Part shown: piece by piece, positions 1 through 9,672 of the stretch
How the letters are laid out: every line of letters begins with the position of its first letter
Position numbering within the stretch: the stretch's first letter is position 1
Made by a program: the position numbers and the translations under genes
Notes under the pieces: generated by a model
Databases searched by the model: none
What the model saw: the letters and a program-made list of their open reading frames with translations, nothing else
What the model was told of the DNA's origin: nothing
Assembly: GCA_001931875.2 (NCBI GenBank)
Contig: MSJH02000012.1
Location: 1 to 32,861 of the forward strand
Origin: Byssochlamys sp. IMV 00236
Taxonomy: Eukaryota > Ascomycota > Eurotiomycetes > Eurotiales > Thermoascaceae
Direction of reading: 5' to 3'
DNA length: 32,861 nt

Positions 1-1407
1 ATTGAGTCTCCTTTTCTTTTTTTTTTTTTTTTAACTAAACGTTGAGCAAATGAGATAAAGCAGAAAACACCTTTATAAAGTTCGAGCAATAACTTGGTCT
101 CTATGGTAACAAGTTGAAGTGTATTTCATGCCTAAATGAAAATGTATTTCCCTTTTTTCTATATTGGGAGTAATGGGGAGTGGTTGATCAACAACTGTGC
201 ACTAATTGTTGCGCGTGTGTCGTTGATAATGGTAAAGGCGACACAAAAGATGGGGGGAATGACTTGTCCTTACTCCAGATATATGCGTAGCATATGATAA
301 TGCTGACAGTGTCTATGAAAGGGCGTAATCATGGCTTCCTGTTTTATAAGTGCATTTAGCCATAGTGTTGGTATTGAACGCTGTTTAATAGAAAGGAATT
401 ATCTTATTTAAAATGTCCTTTCCGTATCAAACATAAAGAGTTGTCTATTCCATTAAACATAGCAAGCTTACTTAGAAGGCAATTGCAGAACAAGCAATGC
501 AGTAATGAAGACATGGAAGCTCTTTTAATATCAGGAAATAACTGCCTACAGTGGACGAAGTCGATAATTGCTTTACAAGTCACTAATACTAATGCTTACT
601 GCCTCTCTCTCTCCATATCAAGCACATGCTTTAATGTATAGAACACGTACAAGTGATCGATATACGTAATGCTTATCTCTTTTAAAAAACTTCATATATT
701 TCCTTAAAAAGAAATAAAACTGCATACATAAGCTGTAAGGGTTGTAGTTCTATCGTGCAACTTACAACAGCAACTCCTAAACATTTGATGGCTTGATTAT
801 TTTTTTTTTTTGCAACTCATTTCTTCATTTACATCTTCTTTTTGCTGCTTGTTTGTTTTTAGTATCTACGGATATGAACACTTTAAGCCGATTGTTTAGC
901 TTTTATCGCAGTCCTTGGGGTTGTGCTCATTCAAAAGTTGTAATGCTGTGACTGCATAACAAACTGTAACTCCTATGCTCCCATAACTACTGCTGTTGGC
1001 AGGACTCTCAACGTCAACTTTCCTTCAGACATAGTATTACTTGTTTCTTCTTTTTATTATGATAGATACAAGATTGATATTCAGTATGCTTTTATTAAGA
1101 TTAATTTAAATGCATGAATTAGAGACACGTGACAAAGAGGATACTGATAAGGTAAATGAGCTTGTTGAACTTGAACTTTGCTATTAAACCATATCATTCC
1201 CATCGTATTATCATGCTTCTAAGCCAATAATTTCGAGAAAAAGTGCACAATATGTCCGCTTGTACAGTGCGCCTAAAATTACTCCAATTCAAGCTACGAT
1301 TGGATGACGTGAAATATTAAATCTCCGGCAACCCCCTGGTGCTTAATGGTTGAAAAGAATTTTTTGGCTGCTTCTTTTTTTTACTGTTACCAAAAAGACA
1401 CCAAAAG
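1..1407. other. gene-poor 5' region, possible decayed coding traces
   Basis: No gene could be supported here. The stretch is AT-rich, with a 16-nt T run at 17-32. On the plus strand short coding-like frames are interrupted by stops around 180-300 and 440-640, and none has an ATG and splice sites that make a recognisable protein. The last 100 bases before 1408 are the probable promoter and 5' leader of the ATP17 gene. Confidence 0.5.
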
Positions 1408-1828
1408 ATGAACGCCATTTTCCGTCGCGCCTACTCCACCAAGACCCTCATTCCTCCTAATGTAGCTGCTGCTACAAAGGTTTCTGGTGCTTCCAAGGAT
1501 GCCTCCATCACTCGTTTGGTCAGCTTCTACAAGGTTAGAACATTTAATTTTAATTAAAAACATTGTCTAACGTCATGATAGACCTTACCTAAGGGTGCTG
1601 TTGAAGCTCCCAAGCCCTCTGGTCCTTGGGGACGCTACAAGGCTCGTTACATTGACGGTGACAACGCTTCTGTTACTCCTTTACTTCACCTCATCTTTGG
1701 TGTTTTCGTTGTTGGTTACACTATTGATTACCACTTCCACTTGAGTAAGACACTACACATATACACACCTATACACACATATACTCATTCATTTTATAGA
1801 GCACCACAAGAACGTTGAACACCATTAA
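1408..1828 (+). CDS. ATP17: mitochondrial ATP synthase subunit f
   Basis: Small membrane subunit of the Fo sector of mitochondrial F1Fo-ATP synthase. Exons are 1408-1533, 1582-1744 and 1800-1828; both introns are GT-AG (48 and 55 nt) and the frame stays open to TAA, giving 105 residues. The N-terminus is short, basic and Ser/Thr-rich (NAIFRRAYSTKTLIPP), like a mitochondrial presequence. The body has the family features: a LPKG segment, the RYKARYIDGDNAS block, one membrane segment (about residues 74-92) and a C-terminal tail that ends in KHHKNVEHH. From memory, yeast Atp17 has closely similar YKAKYFDGDNAS and HLRHHK stretches and about the same length. The gene ends 160 nt before the tail-to-tail RTC4-like gene. 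Confidence 0.93.
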
Positions 1829-1987
1829 ATGATTAGATAAAGGAAAGTGCAGCCGTTTGGAATATAAATATACATCATCATCAGCAACAGAAATGTGATG
1901 GATTTGTTAATAAAGCAACTTTTTTTTTGCACACTATTTTATATTACAAAGAGATGAAGATATAGGATTATATTACAAGGGGTCTCA

Positions 1988-3166
1988 TTAACAACCATCA
2001 CTGTCGTCAGATTCTATTGTGATACTTTCATCTTCTGCCTCTGGAAACATTGCAGCTCCATATTCGCGACTTTCTGTCATGACCTTTTCTGCAGTTTCTG
2101 TCAAATTGGGAGGAATAGGAAGGGCATGAAAGATACTAGTGTGACCCCGTCTGGATTTGTTCAATAGGTCTTGTCGAATGAGCCGAAGACCTGCTTCAGG
2201 CATGAGTACTTGCTGAATGTATTCGAGTGGCAGCTGAGGTTGTGTCAATTCCTTGGTGAGAATGCCGGACTGAAGGTATAGTTTGGATAGCACCTCGGTG
2301 ATCACAGCAGATCCTCTTGGCCCGTAATAACCAGGTACGCAGTTTTCGAGTCGGACGAGCACATTTACGGCGCTTCTTGCTTTACTTTGACCAAATTCAG
2401 AGTATGCGTTCAGCGCGATATCCTTAAATTTACTCTTTACCTTGCCATCTATCACATTGTCTAATTGAGATTTGAATCCCAGGATGCGTTTCTCTATTCC
2501 CTTAAAATCTATTGATTCTGGATAACCTCTTTCATTGCCTTGTTTTTTGACAACAAGTTCGATATGATGTAATTTGCAGAACTCATGCTTATCAGTTGTT
2601 GACACACGACGTTGCTCTACAATCCAGTCAGCCGTTCCAAACGAGGACTGTGCGTTTTCTCGTTTCAGTCGAGCGAGTTGCTTTTGTTCGTGCGCTCTAT
2701 CCTTAGTTTCCTTTTGCTCTAGATACTTTCTCAGTGAATTCGTCATCGGCTCGAGTATATCTCCACAATAAGGACAGGTTTCTTTGCCAATGTCATTGTT
2801 GGCTTCGTCTGTTGATCGAAATACAGTGTCGATCAATAGTTCGGCACGAGCATTAGCGTTATGTCCAGAAGGTTCAAACAGGCGTCTCTTCTTGACCGGT
2901 TTTATAAATGTTGGCTTCTCTTGTTTTTCTTTTGGTTTTTGGAATTTACTTGCTTGAAAGTCGCCCCAGTCATCATCATTGGAATTTACTGTAAATGGCA
3001 TCGGTGCTTTTCTTTTGTATTGACTGACGGCGTTAGGGCCGGATTGCTGTCTACCAGCAAAAGGATTTGATTGTTGTTGTGTTCGATCTTGAAAAGATTG
3101 GTCATTTGTTGATTTGGATTTGCTTTTTGATAGATTTAACACATTCGAACTCGATCGTTTAAACAT
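1988..3166 (-). CDS. RTC4: RTC4-like protein (restriction of telomere capping 4 family)
   Basis: Single-exon gene of 392 residues. The first in-frame ATG is at 3166; the frame runs upstream to 3199 but only from a TTG, so I chose the ATG. Residues 1-125 are low-complexity, with a basic KKRR cluster that could be a nuclear signal. A CPYC pair (Cys131, Cys134) and a later FCKLHH (Cys197 and following His) resemble the Cys/His pairs seen before RTC4 domains. The C-terminal half carries the RTC4-type core: an ERGYPESIDF segment, then the GYYGPRGSAVITEVL block, which is the hallmark I recognise. In yeast Rtc4 was named from a genetic screen on telomere capping; its biochemical role is unclear, so the name is a family assignment only. 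The C-terminus is acidic. Confidence 0.8.
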   Translation of the reverse strand: MFKRSSSNVLNLSKSKSKSTNDQSFQDRTQQQSNPFAGRQQSGPNAVSQYKRKAPMPFTVNSNDDDWGDFQASKFQKPKEKQEKPTFIKPVKKRRLFEPSGHNANARAELLIDTVFRSTDEANNDIGKETCPYCGDILEPMTNSLRKYLEQKETKDRAHEQKQLARLKRENAQSSFGTADWIVEQRRVSTTDKHEFCKLHHIELVVKKQGNERGYPESIDFKGIEKRILGFKSQLDNVIDGKVKSKFKDIALNAYSEFGQSKARSAVNVLVRLENCVPGYYGPRGSAVITEVLSKLYLQSGILTKELTQPQLPLEYIQQVLMPEAGLRLIRQDLLNKSRRGHTSIFHALPIPPNLTETAEKVMTESREYGAAMFPEAEDESITIESDDSDGC

Positions 3167-3199
3167 GACAACAACAATAGCAATAAAGCGGAGGAACAA

Positions 3200-5273
3200 A
3201 AAAAAGTAGGCAGTTTGATTTCATGGCAATAAATATTCGAGCCCTGCTGTCAAGTACACACTGTTTCTGAATAGTAAAGCTGTCGTCCTGCTGAAAACTT
3301 ATGATTTATATTGGTGAGAATCTATGTCTTTTTGAACGAATTTGTCTTTGGAAATTATGAATTATGAAAATGAACACGAAGAGACACAAAAGCTATATCA
3401 AACAGACACTATTGTTCAAAATGCAAAGCGCAGGATCTTTTTCTGCTTTTGATACCATCGGTGAGCTTGTAAGTGTATATGGATGGCTTACGTCAATGTT
3501 TGGACATTCCAATGACATTAGAGTGAGTAAACGAGCTTGCAAAGATGCTAAAACACTTCAGACACCTGACGCCAATATCTGAGGAACACAACTGTTGAGA
3601 GCTTGCGTAACGATTGAAGATGAGTGATGGCTGTGATTTAATGACATTTGATTGATTTTTTGTAAACGCTATCTTGAGCAAGAGAGCAAAAAGTCATCAT
3701 TCTTCATTTCCACTAGTACGCCTCATTCAAGTTCTCTTATCGTAGAGCTGTCTTTTTTTTTTTTTCTTTGTTTATAAAAGAAAGTCATACCACCATGAAT
3801 AGACGAATAGCTATCATTGAAAAAGGCATCTGAAGGTTGTTGCGAAGCAGAAGAAGGCGCTTTCAGTTGTGAATGAATGTGTTATAGACTTTGTTCCTGA
3901 CTGTCCTCGTTCTGCTGCCCACGGATGTGTACCCAATAACCAATACATAATACAATTGACATCAATCTCGTTCAGTGCAAAGAAGCGCCTAAGGGCTATA
4001 AACCCAAGCATTTAGTACCAATAAGGCGTTACTTGCTGAAGTCAAACACGGTGCATCTGAAAAGAAAATTCTTTCAAATAAGTCAGTCTTCGACGTATCT
4101 ACTGTCTCTTACGAGTCAATTTCTGCTGCCACCAAGCTATCTGAGAGTAAAATAGAGGGTATGAAAATTGAAGATGAAATTATCAATCCATATTCATCTC
4201 GTCAAACAATGAACAAGCTTTTGCAAAAGAAGATGACAAGCTCTCAAGGTTTGGGCGTAATGAAGTATGCATTGACGAATCTGACTCTCACTTGCTGAAA
4301 AAAGACGCTGCTACCAATTCCATGTGTGATATAGCTACAATAATAAATAATAAATACAAATGATGCTAATGAGTCTCTACATAACATCAAGACGAATTAA
4401 TCATGACCAATTAGAATTGAGTATGGCGTGCTATATAAGAATAACATGTTTTTGTGGTCGGTCTCTTTATATTCTTCTTTCTTAAAGTATAGATTTAAAG
4501 TAATCTCATACGGTTAGGCATTATCAAGTAAATATGATATCAAGCAAAGTACGAAGCTGCTGTAAACAATGGAGCGATACATGACGTTCATAGTTATGTA
4601 AGTATTTAGACGACCTTTATTACTTTTGTTCATACTAACTTTTTCTAACTTAGATACATCAGCCTGGCGAACGTCTACAAGAGTGAGGTGACAAAGAAAA
4701 GGACAAGACCATCTGTGCCTTAAGTCATCTCCATGCCTTCTGCAATTATATCAGTAATTACTACAAAGAGAAGCAAGGCACAGATGAGACGTCGTCTCAA
4801 TCGGTCAAGTCCTGGGAATACTTACTCCTATTTGTTGGTATTGTTTCTGGCTAAACTGAATTCCAGGAGCAATGTCTCTTTTATGGTCTCTGTCTCCGCA
4901 CCGTGTTTATGATACGTTTCTGCATCTTCAAGAAGTAAACTGGAATTTATGGTACTCTGGCAAGACACTTGAAAGCTCCTTCAGTAAGCGATGATCTCAA
5001 GTAAGTTAAAATGCCCTATAGCTTTCTGAAAGAGCACTAGGAGGCTATGGTGGTCAGCATTTCCTCTGAGAAGCATTTAAATTATAAAGTGTCGACCACT
5101 GAGAGTCAAGCAAGTGTGCGTCGATAGCAAACTGCTCAGCGGAATCACTGTGAAAGTCAAAATTCAATCGAAGCTCCTGTTTGAGCTCTGCTAAACGAAT
5201 CTTCGTTGAATTCGTGTCGTTAAAGCTCGATTTTAAGAGTTATCGATCACACAGATGTATATCTGCATATATT

Positions 5274-5315
<42 letters not shown>

Positions 5316-5568
5316 CTTGCACACAATAAACACTTTACCCCCACTCAACATCTTTTTCTGATTGTAAGTCTTTGTATTAGTTAAAAGCATGTATTGCTTC
5401 GAGCTTAATGCTTTTTCTTTCATTCTTTTAATAAGATGCATTAAAGTAAAATATAAGCAATGACTCCTTGTGATGGCGTGCATAGTTTTGTTGCTTAATG
5501 ATATTACACTCCACTCTTCCTTTTTCTCTTTATTTGCGTATAGAAATAGAAAAATTACCACTTCCTCT
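3200..5568. pseudogene. decayed coding region, mainly plus strand
   Basis: This stretch has no intact gene but repeatedly shows coding-like plus-strand frames broken by stops and frameshifts. Examples: 3420-3582 (a 53-codon piece from an ATG); 3870-4014; 4002-4300, where the reading continues only by changing frame into a second open stretch that ends near 4362; and 4540-4852, where a frame is carried over a plausible GT-AG intron (gtaagt near 4597, ttag near 4653), contains one in-frame TGA and then reads on for about 55 codons to TAA at 4852. The pattern fits one or more dead spliced genes. I do not recognise the family. A 40-nt T run lies at 5276-5315; coding-like pieces end before it. Confidence 0.4.
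5276..5315 (+). repeat. poly(T) tract, 40 nt
   Basis: Uninterrupted run of 40 T (A on the minus strand). It could be the poly(A) tail of an old retroposed copy read on the minus strand, or simple homopolymer expansion. No target-site duplication is obvious, and its length may be inexact in an assembly. Confidence 0.9.
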
Positions 5569-5792
5569 TTACCTTTTTACAGACAAGCACTATTAGTAAT
5601 CATACACGCACATGTGGTTTAATAACTTACAGCTAGTTGAACACATTGCTTAAATGCTTGAAATTCCTTTTGACACATGTCTTTGGTGACACCTTGATAA
5701 TTAGCAGCAATGCATTTTCCGTAAATTGAAGCCTGTGCTGAACAAGAAGCAACACCATTAGCTAGTAAACGAACACCAGTAGATTTGTTCAT
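5569..5792 (-). CDS. NDUFAF8: twin-CX9C protein, complex I assembly factor NDUFAF8-like
   Basis: Very short gene read from ATG at 5792. Exon 1 is 5631-5792 (54 codons). A GT-AG intron of 41 nt (5590-5630) then joins a six-codon exon 5569-5589, giving 60 residues; without splicing the frame would stop three codons later, so the extreme C-terminus is uncertain. Two perfect CX9C pairs are present: Cys17/Cys27 and Cys40/Cys50, the helical-hairpin pattern of proteins imported into the intermembrane space by the Mia40 relay. The order ASCSAQASIYGKC followed by DMCQKEFQAFKQC resembles human NDUFAF8 (C17orf89), which helps assemble respiratory complex I. That match is from memory, so another small CX9C family remains possible. 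The plus-strand sequence upstream is only weakly coding-like. Confidence 0.72.
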
Positions 5793-6780
5793 TGTTGCAA
5801 TTTAGAACAAAAGAGAGCAAGAAATATCAGAGGGATTTTACATAAAAATAGGTGTTTACTAAAAGTCACAGTTCATTCAACATGTATTTATACATCTAAT
5901 TTCCTCTTTTGTAGGATGCAATGTTCTTCCGCTTCCTCACCGCGCCCATTGCATACGTCAAGACTCTCTGTCCGTCACTCGGAAGAACCTCAATCATTCA
6001 ATATCTGTACTATCTACAACTGATTATCCTGCACTGCAAAAGGGTGGCACCGCTGATAATACGGCTGCAGGAACCACTTATTGGAAGTATCCCAGATTTC
6101 TGGCTCTATTTCCTTCATTATCACCTCTACTCCCTTTTTCTCTTTTCTCTCTCTCTCTCTCAATGTAGCTCTTCTGCTAACTCATCTATACAAAAAATCG
6201 TTCCCCAACAAAAATCTTAAATCCGGTCAATCCCAAGATATTGACTCCCTCCTCATATTTGCTTTGCAGCTAGTCATTTGTTACAGGTACTTCGTTAGTC
6301 ACTAAAGATAGCTTCGTTTCTAACGGGCAGTGAGAAGCATGAGAGCTCACAGAACTAAAGAAACACTGATCTAAAACAAAAGCTAGATTGATGAGGGCAT
6401 ATAATAGAACTTGAAATATACACCAAAGAATTATAATGAAAAAGACACTTTTCTTCTTGAGTAAATGCTGCGCACTTGAGAATGCGCTGAATGAATATGA
6501 AAATAGCCATATTTAAGATTAAAGAACAAAAAGTCAAGTATGGGAGTAACAAAATGAAGTTTTTATTTCAGTAAGCAATAGTTTGATTTTGATAGCGAAA
6601 TTAAAAGAGCAAGTAGAAGCTTTTGTTTTTGATAACCAAGCAGAGAGATTTTTTTCTTCTTTTTCTTTCCATAAGCCCATGAGACTACATTATCACTAGC
6701 TTTCAAATCCAAGATGAATAGAACCATAGACTGCATGCCAGAAGACTACAAGGTGTAAACCCTCCATGAAAAAAAAGTAC
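5793..6780. other. unassigned region with overlapping coding-like frames
   Basis: Between 5880 and 6305 all three plus-strand frames are open for long stretches. One starts at ATG 5921 (99 codons). A second frame holds a composition-balanced segment ending TTYWKYPRF (about 6010-6110). A third is hydrophobic and runs to TAA near 6304. A pyrimidine tract and tag acceptor precede the block (near 5914), and another acceptor-like tag lies near 6168. A spliced small membrane protein gene is possible, but no exon combination gave a protein I recognise. From 6310 to 6780 I see nothing supportable. Confidence 0.25.
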
Positions 6781-7190
6781 TCAAGTCTCAAATCTCAAAA
6801 AGTCAATCTCAAAACTATACCACGGTAAATTCAACGAAAGAGATGCTTCAACGTACAAAGAGTGCACTTCTAAGTACCTAGGACAAAGCGTTTTGGAAGG
6901 GAGTGATGACCGTGGAGACATCGGAATATTGAACCTTTGGAGCATCGCGACCGCCGAGCTCAGCAGTAGGGGGGAGGGAGGATTTATGGACCATTCATCA
7001 ACTGTAGAGGCAGAGCCATAACAATAGGAACATCTCGGAGTGATCCAGCGTAGAGAAGCAGCGACCTGTAGCAGAGCTTGATAAAGTTTGGCAGATGGTG
7101 GCAAAGTAGATTGAATATGCTGTTACTCCAGAGTAGTATTCATTAACAGCAGGCATTGATAGACATGAGCAAAATTCTTTAAGGACTTTT
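6781..7190 (-). other. open minus-strand frames, possible decayed element
   Basis: Two overlapping minus-strand frames (about 6781-7104 and 6998-7237) remain open with balanced composition but begin at non-ATG codons and match no family I know. One contains a Cys-X2-Cys pair (RCSYCYG) that could recall the zinc-knuckle-like end of a retroelement polyprotein, but this is weak. It is listed as an unexplained segment rather than a gene. Confidence 0.2.
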
Positions 7191-7440
7191 CGACGTTGAT
7201 AAGTATGGGACAGCCATTCACTAGCATTTTCAGGCACTGATGATCATTTGTAAGTATTGATAAGCATGAGTAGGCGTTCATTGGTCTTTCCAGAGATTTG
7301 ATAAGCATTTGACAAGTGTTTGATAAAGCATTTGAATATTTGTTTGATTATTTGTTCTTTTTTAATTGTTTGATTGTTTGAGTGCATTGATAAGCAGTAG
7401 CAAGCGTTTTTGAGCATTGGCAAGTAGCAGAAATTTCTTT
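7190..7440. repeat. degenerate short tandem-like repeat around TTGATAAGCA
   Basis: The motif TTGATAAGCA and close variants (TTGATAAGTA, TTTGATAAGC, TTGACAAGTG, TTGATAAAGC, GCATTGGCAAGTAGCA) recur irregularly about every 20-45 nt from near 7195 to 7430, mixed with a TTTGATTGTTTG-like run at 7335-7385. It looks like an eroded minisatellite. No coding frame runs through it. Confidence 0.5.
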
Positions 7441-9672
7441 AAGGCTTCACCCCGTGAGAGGCCATTATGATAGAGTAAGATGCATCAGGAACCATGAAAT
7501 AGAGCCAGTAAGAGTGTATTTTCTAAGGGATGACATTGGTTATATATTCTTTGAGATCATCCAGACGCTGTTATACCTTTTCAACATAGGGAATAATAAA
7601 AGTATAGGAGAATTTTTAAAAGAGATAAAGAATGAAGAAAAAAAGGAAAAAGGGGAAAAGAATGGTTGTCTCTTTTATAGTTTTTTTTGTTTACGTGAAT
7701 CATGTTATTTAGGCTGAAAATATATGACTCATTCCTCCTTTCTCCAATAATGCATGAATAAATAATAACTCATTTTCTATCTTATCCATATTAAAACATA
7801 TCCGAGCATCCGAACGTCTCCTCCCCTTTTTTTGCATATTTTTTTCACGGCCCCTTTTCTTTTGTACGGCCGCTTGTTTACATAAAATTGACCTCTCACA
7901 CACATACACACGCACACGTATAACTTTTTTTCATTTTGGTTGTTTCACTTTTCTCATTTCCAATATGCATTTTTCTATTTTTCTGGTCGTTTTCTTTAAG
8001 AATGAATAAAAGATGTAAAATAAGAATTAAATGTACAAAGAAAAAGGCTGAGAGGGGGACGGCAGCTGATAGTAAACAAAAAATAAGGCTTTTCTCAAAG
8101 AGCACTAGACTGCCGGCTCTGTGGAACACACGGAATTGATTCCATTACAGTTGTTATTTGTCAAATCGAACGAAGCCAAATCATGATTGATCTATTTGGT
8201 TAGCCACTATGACTTCTTGTTAAAAAGAAATAAAAACAAATTACCCAACTTTCATTTATCAAAGCCTATTTATCAAGCATGAACATAACTGGCTTAGGAA
8301 AGCACAAGAGCGTGTAATGTTTTTATTTTTATTTTTAGTGCACATGGAAAAAGGGGTAAAAGGTAAAATGTTTATCCTCTATTCCTTGTTTTTATATCCT
8401 TATCCTTTTCCCTTCTGCTTGTGAAATGCAGATCGACATTAGCGGCGATTATGATTGTGATAGATTTGATGACTCTACGTTCATTTTTATAGTAAAGCAA
8501 TGGATCTTTCAAGTCTGCATAAACTATTTCAAATGGCGCTCGAAACAAGATGAGTTGCTAAGGTACGCAACATACTTTATATAGTCTCCTTATTGTCATG
8601 GATACTCATGTATCATGAATGAGAGGTACTATCAAGTATGTGAGTGATTGATTAATGAGAAAGGGTGCTATTAATGAAAAAGAATATGAATACGTGAATA
8701 CAGGAAAAGGATAAAAAATAAGCCTTATATGGAATAAAATAGTAGAAGAATAACTCAATAAGCCTTAGAGGGAAAGCAAAGTGATTGAAGAGCAGTCCAT
8801 CACTGTAGTAACAAATGATGCAATTTAGTTGATCAAGTGTAGCTGTTGTAAGCTAGACATAACATATTATAAGTTATGTAGTAAAGCCAAGACAGCACAC
8901 TTATCCGAACAAGGCTTATCTATGATATACGATTGATTTACGCAAGAAGGAATGGCACAACCTTCATATATTGAAGTCTTTTCCTCATCTCTAATGCATC
9001 AGTCCATTACAAAAAAAAGCATTTAAATCGACCTCAATTCCTTGTTCACAATCATTATATATATTTTTTACCTTTTTGTCTTGTCATCTTTTCAAACCAT
9101 AAAAATGTCTCAAAGTATTTCTTGCGTTATTTATATTTTTATAGTGAGATTATTGTAATAACATTTGCTTTGTCAACCTTACAATTAATTTTGCCATGGA
9201 TATTTTATTTGTAAGCTAAACAGAAATCAAGGGCTGTCTCAGAGAAAAATAGAGACTACGATTATGAGATACATCAAAATTGAAATCAGTTTACAAAAGT
9301 ACTTTTTTCTTTAAATGAATTAATTGTATTTGAATAGCCACTATCTACTAAGTTCAACATTTTGGTAAGGGAAAAAAAAGAATACATCAACGATGTCAGT
9401 ATGACTTTGCCACCTCAGTGCGTTGGTCGTGAAGTAAATTATTAAGTCTACAATCATTTAGTCGGGCTCCTTCTTCCTTTCTTTGGTTTATTCAACATAT
9501 AGAAACAGATAAGAGAATTAGGGAAGAGAGTTATTATTTTACATGCTTTTTCTTGGTTAGGTAATATATATATATATATATATATTGAGTAAACAAAAGG
9601 GCTATAACTATTAAATAGTCGCTTATATGTATATAATTTATTAATAAAAAGGGAATAAAAGACGTGATATCC
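7441..9672. other. gene-poor region
   Basis: No gene with a supportable product is seen. A 52-codon ATG frame runs from 8426 to 8584 (MQIDISGDYDCDRF...) with balanced composition, ends in TAG and has a potential donor (gtacgc) near its end; it may be an exon relic. Another ATG at 9104 sits about 45 nt downstream of a TATATATA stretch but is open for only 17 codons. The rest is AT-rich. The last 300 bases serve as the 3' flank of the myosin gene. Confidence 0.4.
9564..9585. repeat. (AT)n microsatellite
   Basis: Eleven AT units without interruption, about 90 bases past the myosin stop codon on the minus strand. Likely a length-variable locus. Confidence 0.9.

Noticed and set aside
3167..3199. 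Eleven-residue hydrophobic N-terminal extension of the RTC4-like protein
   Set aside because: It needs a TTG start; the ATG at 3166 is the natural start and a membrane leader makes no sense for this family.
7454..7717. 87-codon plus-strand frame
   Set aside because: Starts at GTG, its second half is a Lys/Glu low-complexity run from A-rich DNA, and nothing in it is recognisable.
9104..9210. Small hydrophobic peptide gene downstream of a TATA-like stretch
   Set aside because: The ATG frame stops after 17 codons and no splice choice links it to the nearby hydrophobic frame.
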